From the NCBI GenBank assembly GCA_016125095.1, contig WGMK01000026.1:1-64000 (forward strand): a DNA stretch of 64,000 bases, given 5' to 3'. The notes below the pieces were generated by a model that did no database searches, had not been told where the DNA came from, and saw only the letters and a list, made by a program, of their open reading frames with translations. Position numbers and translations under genes: made by a program. Below, in pieces: positions 51,974 to 60,439 of the stretch (position 1 is its first letter; each line of letters begins with the position of its first letter). This stretch comes from Candidatus Hydrogenedens sp. (GTDB lineage Bacteria; Hydrogenedentota; Hydrogenedentia; Hydrogenedentales; JAEUWI01).

Positions 51974-53617
51974 ATGATGAATCGATGGATGGCCGCGGCC
52001 TGTATCGGCCTGGCGGCGAGCGGGGCGTATGCCCATGAAATCACACTGGACTTCGGCGCGCTGATGTCGCAGCTCGGCGGAGATTTCGGCACGGGCACTT
52101 ACAATGCCTCGAGCGACCTGGACAACAACGGGGAATTGGATGCGACGCAGGCAAATATCGTGCTCGCCATCGGCATTCTCGGCGACGAGAACGATCCGGA
52201 CTTCCTGGGGGTACACGATGCCTTCCACGACAACACGGCAATTGTGCAGGACGCCCTTGCGCTCGTGGACAACAGCACGATTCCGGTCGCCTCGAAGGAT
52301 GCGTTCGAGGACTTGCTGGGCCTCTTCATGACCATCCAGGGCCATGGCGGTGCGATTGCCGGAGCGACGGAAACCGGGATGCGGGGATTCGTGGAATCCA
52401 TCTGGACCCAGTTCGGCCTGACCCCCGCCTTTGATTCCGCCGCCTGGGTGGCGTCGGAGGTATTCGAGGAGACGATGGAGGGCGAGGGGGAAGGCGAGCA
52501 TGGCCACGAGGAGGCGGACGGTAGCCTCGTATTGGAAGTGGGCGACGCCCTGGCGCTGGTCATCCCCGACCCGATTGACGAATTGCAGCCGATTGCGTGG
52601 GAGAAGGACGGCTTGGCGCTCGCGGACGATGCCCGCACGACGGGGTCCACTGCGCGCACGCTGCAGATTTCGGACATGACGGTTGCTGACAGCGGCACTT
52701 ACACGGCCACGTATCAGGAGCACGCCAAGCACGCAGCGACCTATTCGATCGAGGTGCAGGTGGTGTTGGATACCCTCGCCTACGCCACAGGTGACGACCT
52801 GCAGTTTGTGCTGCCGTCGCCCATCGCCGAGTCGCTGCCGATTGACTGGACGAAAGACGGCGAGCCGCTGGAGAACGGCGGCGGGGTATCGGGCGTTGGC
52901 ACGCGCATCCTGCTGATTAAGAATCTGACCGACGAGCATGCGGGCGTGTACCAGGCCGTTTACGAGGGGCACGCGAAGCATGCGCACACCTTCGGGCCCT
53001 ACGCGGTCAAGGTGGTGGAGAACAGTCAAATTGTCCTGCTGGGCGAGGACTTCGAGGTGCAGATTCCGCCTCCCTTCACTGAACTGCTTCCCATCGACTG
53101 GACCAAGGACGGTGACGCGATGTCCGATGGCGGCCGGATTTCGGGTAGCGATACCGCCACGCTGTCCATCGTGGGTGCGACGCGGGACGACGCCGGCGTA
53201 TACGCGGCGGAGTACCAGCACCACGCCAAGCACGGCGGCTATTTCGAGAGCCTCGTACGCGTGGTATCGGAGCAGATGGTGCGGTATGCCGGAGGCACGC
53301 TGTCGCTGACGATTCCCGAACCGGTGGAAGAATCGCTGCCGATCACCTGGTACCGCGATGGCACGGTGCTGGCGGACGCCGGCCGCATCTCGGGTTCCGG
53401 TTCCCGCACGCTGCAAATCGACTATCTCCATGCGAGCGACGCCGGACTGTACTGGGCGGTGTACGACGAACACGCCAAGCACATGGTCACCTACGGTCCG
53501 ATTCTGCTTTCCGTGCAGCCAGCCAGCCTCGCGCCCGGCGTGCCGGTGGCGGGGGGCGCGGGCCTGGCGGCCCTGGTCGCGGCCATTGCCGCGGTCGCCG
53601 TGCGCCGTCGTAAGTAG
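51974..53617 (+). CDS. Surface protein with four Ig-like repeats carrying a Y-x2-HAKH motif and a C-terminal sorting signal
   Basis: 547 residues. Signal peptide ends 'AASGAYA', followed by 'HEITLDFGALMSQL'. An EF-hand or dockerin-like loop follows ('DLDNNGELDATQANIVLAI'), then a Glu/Gly/His linker ('GEGEGEHGHEEADG'). Four Ig-like domains of 83-84 residues follow, each with 'P-x-P-x2-E-x-L-P-I-x-W-x-(K/R)-D-G' at its start and Tyr-x2-His-Ala-Lys-His near its end (HAKH codons at 52721, 52970, 53222, 53471). The C-terminus 'PVAGGAGLAALVAAIAAVAV' plus Arg-Arg-Arg-Lys is a tripartite sorting signal. The repeated His/Lys/Tyr motif may bind metal or ligand. A strong terminator follows. Confidence 0.8.
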   Translation: MMNRWMAAACIGLAASGAYAHEITLDFGALMSQLGGDFGTGTYNASSDLDNNGELDATQANIVLAIGILGDENDPDFLGVHDAFHDNTAIVQDALALVDNSTIPVASKDAFEDLLGLFMTIQGHGGAIAGATETGMRGFVESIWTQFGLTPAFDSAAWVASEVFEETMEGEGEGEHGHEEADGSLVLEVGDALALVIPDPIDELQPIAWEKDGLALADDARTTGSTARTLQISDMTVADSGTYTATYQEHAKHAATYSIEVQVVLDTLAYATGDDLQFVLPSPIAESLPIDWTKDGEPLENGGGVSGVGTRILLIKNLTDEHAGVYQAVYEGHAKHAHTFGPYAVKVVENSQIVLLGEDFEVQIPPPFTELLPIDWTKDGDAMSDGGRISGSDTATLSIVGATRDDAGVYAAEYQHHAKHGGYFESLVRVVSEQMVRYAGGTLSLTIPEPVEESLPITWYRDGTVLADAGRISGSGSRTLQIDYLHASDAGLYWAVYDEHAKHMVTYGPILLSVQPASLAPGVPVAGGAGLAALVAAIAAVAVRRRK

Positions 53618-53638
53618 TCGTTGAAACCTCGTTCCAGG

Positions 53639-53672
53639 GCCCCCGGCGCCGCGTGCGCCGGGGGCTTTCTGT
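53639..53672 (+). terminator. Rho-independent terminator after the Ig-repeat gene
   Basis: Perfect 11-bp stem: 'gcccccggcgc' (53639-53649) with 'gcgccgggggc' (53655-53665), 5-base loop, then 'tttctgtt'. Confidence 0.85.
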
Positions 53673-53758
53673 TGTGCGCTTGTATTGCCCTGCGGCGGCG
53701 GGTCTGCTACTCTACGCCGTATCGCGGCCGGGCGCCGCAGCAAGGGAGGTATTCGAAG

Positions 53759-53908
53759 GTGGACAAAGGATTCGACCTGTTCGTTCAGACCATCGGCAAC
53801 AGCCTGACGCAGGATATCGGGCTGCTGCTGATTATCGCCTATGACGTCGTCACGCTGCCGCTGCGCTTTCTGTTCGCGCTGCTCAGCGTCGGCCCGCTGC
53901 CTTACTGA
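53759..53908 (+). CDS. Microprotein with one hydrophobic helix (paralogue 1)
   Basis: 49 residues from GTG 53759, with ribosome site 'gggaggt' nine bases ahead. Amphipathic N-terminus, then 'DIGLLLIIAYDVVTLPLRFL' and 'FALLS'. Aligns without gaps to the next microprotein: both have Lys3-Gly4, Asn14, Asp19, Asp29, then 'L-P-x-R-x-L-F-A-L' at 33-41. Likely a small inner-membrane protein. I do not recognise the family. Confidence 0.7.
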   Translation: MDKGFDLFVQTIGNSLTQDIGLLLIIAYDVVTLPLRFLFALLSVGPLPY

Positions 53909-53929
53909 GCGCCGGAAGGAGAACCCATC

Positions 53930-54067
53930 ATGAACAAGGGACTGGGCGACGCCTTCGAAGTGCTCGCGAATTTTCTGCTGTTCGACGTTTCGTCGGTGTT
54001 CTATATCGTCTTCGACCTGCTTTCGCTGCCGTTCCGGGCGCTTTTCGCGCTGTTTACGCCTGAATAA
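53930..54067 (+). CDS. Microprotein with one hydrophobic helix (paralogue 2)
   Basis: 45 residues from ATG 53930, with ribosome site 'ggaaggag' before it. It reads 'MNKGLGDAFEVLANFLLFD' then 'VSSVFYIVFDLLSLPFRALF', ending 'ALFTPE'. The C-terminal block 'D-L-L-S-L-P-F-R-A-L-F-A-L' is in the same register as 'D-V-V-T-L-P-L-R-F-L-F-A-L' of the preceding gene. Tandem duplication with good translation signals on both copies argues they are real. They lie just upstream of an RsbW-like/STAS pair. Confidence 0.7.
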   Translation: MNKGLGDAFEVLANFLLFDVSSVFYIVFDLLSLPFRALFALFTPE

Positions 54068-54180
54068 GGCGGGAACGCCGCGGTGAACCGGCCCGTCTGA
54101 CGCCGTATCCCGGTGTGCCGGAACGCTTTGCCCTGATTGGGGCCGTGTGTTATCCTCGTTTCCCGGAGGTTCATGCGCTC

Positions 54181-54585
54181 TTGGCGAATGAAATCTATAG
54201 CCGCACGATAGCGAGCAGCTTCGAAGCGCTGATGCCTGTATTGGACGACGCGCTGGAAGCCATGCGCGCGAACGGCTGCATTCCGCCCGGCAAGGAGTCG
54301 CAAACGCGGCTCTGCCTGGAGGAGGCGCTGGTCAATGCGGTGCGTCACGGCAACCATTGCGAGGGTGACCGCCACATCCATGTCGAGGTGCTCAGCGACG
54401 CGGACCGCTGCACCATCAAGGTGTGCGACGAGGGGACGGGCTTCTGCCCGGACGCCATCCAGCTGCCGGCGCCCGATACGCCCGGCGGCCGCGGTATCTG
54501 CCTCATCCGCCATTTCATGGACGAAGTGCGATTCGACCGCGAGAACAAATGTTTTGTCATGGCCTTTAAGCGCATGACGGCCTAA
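54181..54585 (+). CDS. RsbW-like anti-sigma factor/histidine-kinase-type ATPase
   Basis: 134 residues from TTG 54181, picked because 'cggagg' lies 11 bases upstream; an in-frame GTG at 54115 is the alternative. GHKL motifs: N-box 'CLEEALVNAVRHGNHCEGD', G1 'VCDEGTGFCPD', G2 'TPGGRGICLIRHFMDEV'. Such proteins bind and inhibit sigma factors or phosphorylate STAS antagonists in partner switching. The STAS gene starts 14 bases downstream. No sigma factor of the SigB type is adjacent. Confidence 0.87.
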   Translation: MANEIYSRTIASSFEALMPVLDDALEAMRANGCIPPGKESQTRLCLEEALVNAVRHGNHCEGDRHIHVEVLSDADRCTIKVCDEGTGFCPDAIQLPAPDTPGGRGICLIRHFMDEVRFDRENKCFVMAFKRMTA

Positions 54586-54599
54586 GGAGACCCGGGACG

Positions 54600-55010
54600 A
54601 TGCCCGAAAAGAAAGAACCGCTGGTGCGGTTCGAAAAGAAGGGGGACGAAATCCACGTTGCGACGGTCCTCTCGGACAGCGTGGTGAACCCCTTGAACGT
54701 AAGCGAGTTCTCCCAGGAGATCGCCGCCTATGCCAAGCAGCACCCGAAGCTGGTGCTGATTCTCAATTTCGAGCGCGTGGATTACCTGTCGAGCAGCGTG
54801 CTGAGCGAGCTGCTGCAGATCCGCAAGGTCGTCATCGAGTCGGGCGGCCAGCTCCGCCTGTGCGCCATCTCGGACACCATCTACGAGATCTTCGAGATCA
54901 CGAATCTGAATACCATGTTCACCATCCATCGCGACGGGGTCGATGCCGACATCAAGCGGTATCAGCGGGCGAAGGCGGTGGCGGAACAGGAATCCGCCTG
55001 GAGCGAGTGA
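54600..55010 (+). CDS. STAS-domain anti-sigma factor antagonist
   Basis: 136 residues from ATG 54600, ribosome site 'aaggag'. The STAS core contains 'VVNPLNVSEFSQEIAAYAKQ', 'KLVLILNFERVDYLSSSVLS' with the phosphorylatable Ser, and 'LLQIRKVVIESGGQLRLCAI'. Paired with the RsbW-like gene upstream, it should be the switch protein released upon dephosphorylation by a PP2C phosphatase that is not in the window. Confidence 0.92.
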   Translation: MPEKKEPLVRFEKKGDEIHVATVLSDSVVNPLNVSEFSQEIAAYAKQHPKLVLILNFERVDYLSSSVLSELLQIRKVVIESGGQLRLCAISDTIYEIFEITNLNTMFTIHRDGVDADIKRYQRAKAVAEQESAWSE

Positions 55011-55073
55011 TCCGGCCGGGGTAGCGACCGAACCGCCCGCGGGGCTTGCGGGCACGATCAGGGAGAGACGACG

Positions 55074-56612
55074 ATGCTGAATCTGGCGCATTTTTTGAAC
55101 GTGACCGCCGAGGAGCACCCCGATGTGCCCGCCGTGATCATGGATGAGCGGAAGCTCAGCTACGCGGAACTCGCGGCGGCCTCGCGGCGCCTGGCGAACG
55201 TGCTCAAGGCCAAGGGCGTGGGGAAGGGCGACAAGGTCGCGCTGATGATTCCCAACACGCCGCACTTTCCGATTATCTACTATGGCATCCTGCACACGGG
55301 CGCCACGGTGGTGCCGGTGAACGTGCTGTTCACCGAGGACGAAATCGCGCACTACCTGAACGATTCGGAAGCGGTGATTTTCTTCTCGTTCATCATGTTC
55401 CAGGAACAATCGGTGCGCGCGTTCAATCGCTCGGACTGCTGCAAGGACCTGGTGATCGTCGGTCCGCCGGACTGGCTCGACGCGCCCGAGTGCGGCGAGA
55501 ACTTCATGCACCTGATGGCCGCGGCCGACACGGAATTCGACACTGTACAGACGATGCCCGACGATACGGCCGTGCTGCTGTATACCTCCGGCACGACCGG
55601 CGCCCCCAAGGGTGCGGAGCTGACGCACTTCAATCTGTTTTTCAACGCTTACTACTCGTGCCGCGAGGTGACGAAGGTGACGCCGGGCGACGTGTGCCTG
55701 GTGACCCTGCCGCTCTTCCACTCCTTCGGGCAGACCTGCCTGATGAACGCGAGCATGCTGTCGGGCGGCACGATGACCCTGGTGCCGCGCTTCGAGACCG
55801 AGAAGGTGCTCGAGGTGATGGCGCGCGACAAGGTGAAGCTGCTGGCGCTCGTGCCGACCATGTACTTCTTCCTACTGAATTCGCCCGACTGGGAGAAGTA
55901 CGATCTCTCGTCGATGGAAGTGGCGGTGTCCGGCGGCGCGGCGCTGCCGGGCGAAGTGCACCGGCGCTTCAAGGAACGCTACGGCATCGACATTCAGGAA
56001 GGCTACGGCCTGTCCGAAACCAGCCCGGTCGCGAGCTTCACCCTGCAGGGCATGGAGCTCAAGGTCGGCTCGATCGGCAAGCCCATCTGGGGCGTCGACA
56101 TGGCCATCATGAATCCCGACGGCAGCTTGGCCCCGACGGGCGAAGTGGGCGAGATTGTCATCCGCGGCCACAATATCATGAAGGGCTACTACAACCGTCC
56201 CGAGGCCACGCGTGAAGCGATCGTGGACGGCTGGTTCCACACGGGCGACGTGGGCCGCAAGGACGAGGACGGCTACTTCTTCATCGTCGACCGCATGAAG
56301 GAAATCATCATCCGCGGCGGTATGAACATCTACCCGAGCGAAATCGAGGAAGTGCTCTACCGCCACCCGGGCGTGCTCGAGGCCGCGGTGATTGGCATTC
56401 CCGACGAGATGCGCGGCGAGGAAGTGAAATATTACGTGTCGCCGCGCGAGGGCCACACGCTCGACGCCGCCGAGGTGGAGGAATACGTAAAGCAGCACTT
56501 GGCGAAGTACAAGTGGCCGAAGGAGGTCGAAGTGCTGCCGGAGCTGCCCAAGGGCCCGACCGGAAAGATTCTGAAGCGCGAATTGAAAGTGATGCAGGCG
56601 GCGGCGAAGTAA
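55074..56612 (+). CDS. Fatty-acid--CoA ligase (AMP-binding family)
   Basis: 512 residues. AMP-binding P-loop 'AVLLYTSGTTGAPKGAELTH', 'EGYGLSETSPVASF', the hinge 'GWFHTGDVGRKDEDGYFFIV' and 'DRMKEIIIRGGMNIYPSEIE', and the A10 Lys in 'GPTGKILKRELKVM'. The length and 'NLAHFLNVTAEEHPDVPAVI' start fit long-chain acyl-CoA synthetases (FadD/LcfB type). It activates a carboxylate with ATP and CoA. Followed by a PfkB kinase after 29 bases. Confidence 0.92.
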   Translation: MLNLAHFLNVTAEEHPDVPAVIMDERKLSYAELAAASRRLANVLKAKGVGKGDKVALMIPNTPHFPIIYYGILHTGATVVPVNVLFTEDEIAHYLNDSEAVIFFSFIMFQEQSVRAFNRSDCCKDLVIVGPPDWLDAPECGENFMHLMAAADTEFDTVQTMPDDTAVLLYTSGTTGAPKGAELTHFNLFFNAYYSCREVTKVTPGDVCLVTLPLFHSFGQTCLMNASMLSGGTMTLVPRFETEKVLEVMARDKVKLLALVPTMYFFLLNSPDWEKYDLSSMEVAVSGGAALPGEVHRRFKERYGIDIQEGYGLSETSPVASFTLQGMELKVGSIGKPIWGVDMAIMNPDGSLAPTGEVGEIVIRGHNIMKGYYNRPEATREAIVDGWFHTGDVGRKDEDGYFFIVDRMKEIIIRGGMNIYPSEIEEVLYRHPGVLEAAVIGIPDEMRGEEVKYYVSPREGHTLDAAEVEEYVKQHLAKYKWPKEVEVLPELPKGPTGKILKRELKVMQAAAK

Positions 56613-56641
56613 TCGCGCGGCATACCCTCGAAAGGCAGTAC

Positions 56642-57667
56642 ATGTTGTCACCACACGCGAAACGCGTTATCGGCGTGGGTTCGCCCATCGTCGATCTGTT
56701 GGCCGAGATTCCCGAGGCGCACCTGACGGTCGTCGGCGGGGAAAAGGGCGGGATGGAACTGGTCGATCATGCGGCCATGCTGGGGCATATCGAGAAGCTG
56801 CCCTCGCAAACCCGCACGGCACCGGGCGGCTCGGCTGCGAACACCATCTTCGCGATGGCGCAGTTCGATCATCCCGCGGCCTTCCTGGGCAAGCTGGGCG
56901 AAGACGACCACGCCACGCTCTATCACCATGAATTCGCGCGGCGCGGCGGCGACACCAGCCGCTTCAAGCGCAACCCGGGCGCGCCGACGGCGGTGTGCCT
57001 GAGCCTCATCACGCCGGATTCGCAGCGGACGATGCGCACCTTTCTCGGGGCCGCCGCCACGCTCGATCCGCACGAGGTGAGCGTCGATGACTTCCGCGGA
57101 CACGGCCACGCGCACATCGAGGGCTACCTGGCCTTCAACCGCGATCTGTTGGTCGCCGTGCTCGAGGCGGCGCACCAGGCCGGCTGCACCATCAGCCTTT
57201 CGCTGGGCAGTTTCGAGGTGGTGCATGCCGCTAAGGACATTCTGCCCGACCTGCTGACCCGCTACGTGGACATGGTCTTCGCGAACGAGGACGAGGCGGA
57301 GGCCTTCTGCGGCGACGCCGACCCCGAGCGCGGGCTGGAGGCTTTGGGCGCGCATTGCGAAACCGTCGCGATTACCCTGGGGTCCGATGGGGCATGGGTA
57401 CGCCACGGCGGCCAGGTACACCGGGCCGAATCCGTGCGTGCCGAGCAGGTGGTGGACACCACCGGCGCGGGCGACCTCTGGGCCGCGGGCTTTCTGCTGG
57501 GCCGCCTGAATGGGCACTCGCTCGAAGTGGCCGCGCGCTTCGGCGCGATTCTGGGCAGCCTGGGTGTGCAGCGCGTGGGCGCTTCGCTCGACAACGATGC
57601 GGCCGCAGCCGCGCGGGCGCTGCTGGCACAGGCTTTAGACGACTTCGCGGCCACGGCTGCGGGCTGA
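56642..57667 (+). CDS. PfkB-family carbohydrate/nucleoside kinase
   Basis: 341 residues from ATG 56642. Substrate side: 'IGVGSPIVDLLAEIPEAHL' and 'TAPGGSAANTIFAMAQF'; ATP side: 'VFANEDEAEAFCG', 'VAITLGSDGAWVRHGG' and the catalytic Asp in 'VDTTGAGDLWAAGFLLGRL'. Closest in style to adenosine kinase or sugar kinases of the 'carbohydrate kinase family'. The sugar or nucleoside is not known. It is 32 bases before the Gfo/Idh/MocA gene. Confidence 0.92.
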   Translation: MLSPHAKRVIGVGSPIVDLLAEIPEAHLTVVGGEKGGMELVDHAAMLGHIEKLPSQTRTAPGGSAANTIFAMAQFDHPAAFLGKLGEDDHATLYHHEFARRGGDTSRFKRNPGAPTAVCLSLITPDSQRTMRTFLGAAATLDPHEVSVDDFRGHGHAHIEGYLAFNRDLLVAVLEAAHQAGCTISLSLGSFEVVHAAKDILPDLLTRYVDMVFANEDEAEAFCGDADPERGLEALGAHCETVAITLGSDGAWVRHGGQVHRAESVRAEQVVDTTGAGDLWAAGFLLGRLNGHSLEVAARFGAILGSLGVQRVGASLDNDAAAAARALLAQALDDFAATAAG

Positions 57668-57699
57668 GTACAACAACCATCGGGAAGGCAGGGAAGAAC

Positions 57700-58983
57700 A
57701 TGGCGGAAATGATCAACGGAACCAGCCGGCGCGATTTCATGCGCGCCTCGGGCATCGCCTTCGGCGCGGCCCTCACCGGGTTTGCCAAGGTGTCGGGCGC
57801 GGAACCGAACAGCGAAACGCTGCGCGTGGGGCTCATCGGCTGCGGCGGCCGCGGCACGGGCGCCGTGCGGCAGGCCATACTTGCCGACCCCAATACCCGC
57901 CTCGTCGCGCTGGGCGACGCCTTCGCCGACAACGTGACCTCGGCCCTCGAGAAGCTTACTCAGGCCGGCTCGGGCATTGAAGACCGCGTGGCGGTGGATG
58001 CGGATCACCAGTTCGCCGGGCTCGACGCCTACAAGGGCGTGATTGATTCCTGCGATGTGGTCGTTCTGGCCGCGACGCCCGCCTTCCGCCCGCGCCATCT
58101 GCGCTATGCCGTCGAATCCGGCAAGCACGTGTTCTGCGAAAAGCCGATTGCGACCTGCCCGACGGGCGTGCGCCACGTGCGCGAGACCTGCGCCATGGCC
58201 AAGGAGAAGGGGCTCAGCCTCGTATCCGGCCTGTGCTACCGCTACGAACACGCCAAGCGCGACACCATGAATCAGATTCACGATGGTGCGCTGGGCGACA
58301 TTATCGCCATCGAGACCGTGTACAACACGGGCGGCCTCTGGCTGAAGGAACGCCAGCCGGACTGGACGGAGCTGGAATACCAAATCCGCAACTGGCTGTA
58401 CTTCTACAACCTCTCCGGCGACCACATCAACGAGCAGCACATCCACAGCCTCGACAAGGTGGCGTGGGCCATGGGCGACGTATACCCCGCGAAAGCCACC
58501 AGCAGCGGTGGCCGCGTGCAGCGCACGGGCGAGGCCTACGGCAATATCTACGACCACTTCAACACCACCTACGAGTGGGAGAGCGGCGTCAAGGCCTTCA
58601 GTTCCTGCCGCCAGTGGACCGGTTCGTCCACCAATGTGAACGACCATATCATGGGCACCAAGGGCACGGCCATCATTCAGGACCACCGCATCGAATTCCG
58701 CGACGGCACCCGCTGGCGCCACAAGAAGACCGGCCCGGACGACATGTATCAGAACGAACACGACGAGCTGTTCGCGTCCATCCGCAGCGGCGAGCCGATC
58801 AACAACGGCGAATACATGTGCAACTCCACGCTCATGGCCATCATGGGCCGCATGGCCGCCTACTCCGGCAAGACGGTCACCTGGGAAGACGCGATGACGT
58901 CGGACCTCAACCTCATGCCCGCCGACGACCTCACCTGGGGCGACGTCGACACGGCCCCTGTCGCGGTGCCCGGCGAGGTGTAG
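57700..58983 (+). CDS. TAT-exported Gfo/Idh/MocA oxidoreductase
   Basis: 427 residues from ATG 57700. Twin-arginine signal 'TSRRDFMRASGIAFGAALTG', then the NAD(P) fold 'LRVGLIGCGGRGTGAVRQAI', 'EKPIATCPTGVRHV' (the conserved EKP) and 'GDHINEQHIHSLDKVAWAMG' (the conserved HxxH region). Such exported dehydrogenases are frequent in Planctomycetota-like genomes and act on sugars or cyclitols, often with tightly bound cofactor. The following hairpin terminates the run. Confidence 0.93.
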   Translation: MAEMINGTSRRDFMRASGIAFGAALTGFAKVSGAEPNSETLRVGLIGCGGRGTGAVRQAILADPNTRLVALGDAFADNVTSALEKLTQAGSGIEDRVAVDADHQFAGLDAYKGVIDSCDVVVLAATPAFRPRHLRYAVESGKHVFCEKPIATCPTGVRHVRETCAMAKEKGLSLVSGLCYRYEHAKRDTMNQIHDGALGDIIAIETVYNTGGLWLKERQPDWTELEYQIRNWLYFYNLSGDHINEQHIHSLDKVAWAMGDVYPAKATSSGGRVQRTGEAYGNIYDHFNTTYEWESGVKAFSSCRQWTGSSTNVNDHIMGTKGTAIIQDHRIEFRDGTRWRHKKTGPDDMYQNEHDELFASIRSGEPINNGEYMCNSTLMAIMGRMAAYSGKTVTWEDAMTSDLNLMPADDLTWGDVDTAPVAVPGEV

Positions 58984-59012
58984 ACCGCGCGAATCCCCCA
59001 GAGCTCAAGCCA

Positions 59013-59051
59013 AACGCGGCGGCCGGGCAACCAGCCGCCGCGTTGCTTTCC
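59013..59051 (+). terminator. Rho-independent terminator
   Basis: Perfect 11-bp stem 'aacgcggcggc' (59013-59023) with 'gccgccgcgtt' (59034-59044), then 'gctttcc'. It follows the Gfo/Idh/MocA gene by 30 bases. The U-run is short, so efficiency may be moderate. Confidence 0.75.
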
Positions 59052-59123
59052 TGCCTGTCTCAGGTTCACCATGAAGTTACGTTGTGGCGAACTGGGTGTA
59101 CAGTGAAAGAGGAGGACCATGTC

Positions 59124-60314
59124 ATGCCGAAGAAACTGCTGGTTCTGAGTCGTGTCGTGCCGGTGCTGGTCGGGCTGGGGTTCCTGAGCGGCTGTATACC
59201 GGATCCCAAGCCGCTTACGCTGCCCGCGCCAACCGGCCCGTTTACCGTATCGACCTTCGCCATCGAGGTGACCGACCCGCAGCGGCCGGATGATCGGACG
59301 GCGGACGAGGGGGACTTCCGGCCCGTAAAAGCGCGTATCTGGTACCCATCGGAAGTGGACGTCACGGAGCCCACGGCGTATGCCCCGGCAGTACTGTCGG
59401 CGGCCGCGGCAGCGTCGTATCACATGGATCCGGGATTCGCTGAGTTCATCGTGACGCAGAACCAGGCGAACTTACGTATTGCCGATGCCGGCGCGCCGTA
59501 TCCGCTGGTGCTGTTCTCGCACGGCCTGGGCACTTCGCCCGAGGCGCACACCACAACGCTGCAAGACTTGGCCAGCCGGGGCTATTTCGTGGTCTCGGTG
59601 AACCACACCTACGGCTCGGCGGCGTCGGTTTTTGACGACGGCACGGTTGCGGAATTCAACGTGCCAGCGAGGCCGGCGGACCCGGGTCCATTCGCGAGCC
59701 AGAGTGAGCGCGATGCCTATCAGGAGGCGCTCGATGCGTGGCACGATAACCTGATCGAAGAGTGGCGCGCCGATCTCGAACTGGTACTGAATTTCCTGCT
59801 GGACAGCAAGAAGAAGGGCTTGGTGCTCTTCGACAGCGACAAGATTGCCGCGGCAGGGCATTCCTTCGGCGGGGCCGCGGCGCTGGCTTTCGCCTTGGGC
59901 GACGAACGGGTGGATTGCGTGGCGGATCTGGACGGCACGTTGTGGGCCGGGTTGCAGGACCAGGCCTTCGACCGTCCGTTCCTGCTGGCCAACACGCCCA
60001 CGCTGTACACACGCGACGCCAGCCGCGCGGCTGTGTTCGATCAATTGACCGGGCCGGGCTTTCGCATCGATGTGCGCGGGGCAGGCCACCTGAACTTCTC
60101 GGATGTCGGCCTGCTGACTGAGACCTACAGCAGTCCCCTTTGGCGGCATTCCCAGTCGCCGCTCGATATCGGCCGCGGCGATTCGGTCCGGTTGCTCCGG
60201 GTGACCAACGCCTATCTCGCGGGATTTCTCGACGAGTATCTGAAGGACACGCCCTCGCCGCTGCTCGATGGCCCGAGCAGCGACTACCCGGAAGTGACGC
60301 TTACGTCGCGGTAG
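59124..60314 (+). CDS. PAF-acetylhydrolase-like lipoprotein (alpha/beta hydrolase)
   Basis: 396 residues from ATG 59124, ribosome site 'gaggagga'. Lipoprotein signal 'VLVGLGFLSGC', then 'PVKARIWYPSEVDVTEPTAY', 'YPLVLFSHGLGTSPEAHTTT', the nucleophile 'IAAAGHSFGGAAALAFALGD', 'CVADLDGTLW' (Asp) and 'DVRGAGHLNFSDVGLL' (His). This matches plasma/type-II PAF-acetylhydrolase-like lipases (PF03403). Likely cleaves short acyl esters outside the inner membrane. Confidence 0.9.
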   Translation: MPKKLLVLSRVVPVLVGLGFLSGCIPDPKPLTLPAPTGPFTVSTFAIEVTDPQRPDDRTADEGDFRPVKARIWYPSEVDVTEPTAYAPAVLSAAAAASYHMDPGFAEFIVTQNQANLRIADAGAPYPLVLFSHGLGTSPEAHTTTLQDLASRGYFVVSVNHTYGSAASVFDDGTVAEFNVPARPADPGPFASQSERDAYQEALDAWHDNLIEEWRADLELVLNFLLDSKKKGLVLFDSDKIAAAGHSFGGAAALAFALGDERVDCVADLDGTLWAGLQDQAFDRPFLLANTPTLYTRDASRAAVFDQLTGPGFRIDVRGAGHLNFSDVGLLTETYSSPLWRHSQSPLDIGRGDSVRLLRVTNAYLAGFLDEYLKDTPSPLLDGPSSDYPEVTLTSR

Positions 60315-60339
60315 CAGGCGGTTCACTCAAAGCTTCCAG

Positions 60340-60378
60340 GCGGCAGGGCCGAGCGGGCCCTGCCGCGTTTGTTTTTCT
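60340..60378 (+). terminator. Rho-independent terminator
   Basis: Perfect 11-bp stem 'gcggcagggcc' (60340-60350) with 'ggccctgccgc' (60356-60366), 5-base loop, then 'gtttgtttttc'. Confidence 0.88.
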
Positions 60379-60439
60379 GGCGCTTGCCCTGCTGCTGTGC
60401 TTCCGGCTACCCTCGCAATCCCAAGGGAGGGAAATCGTT

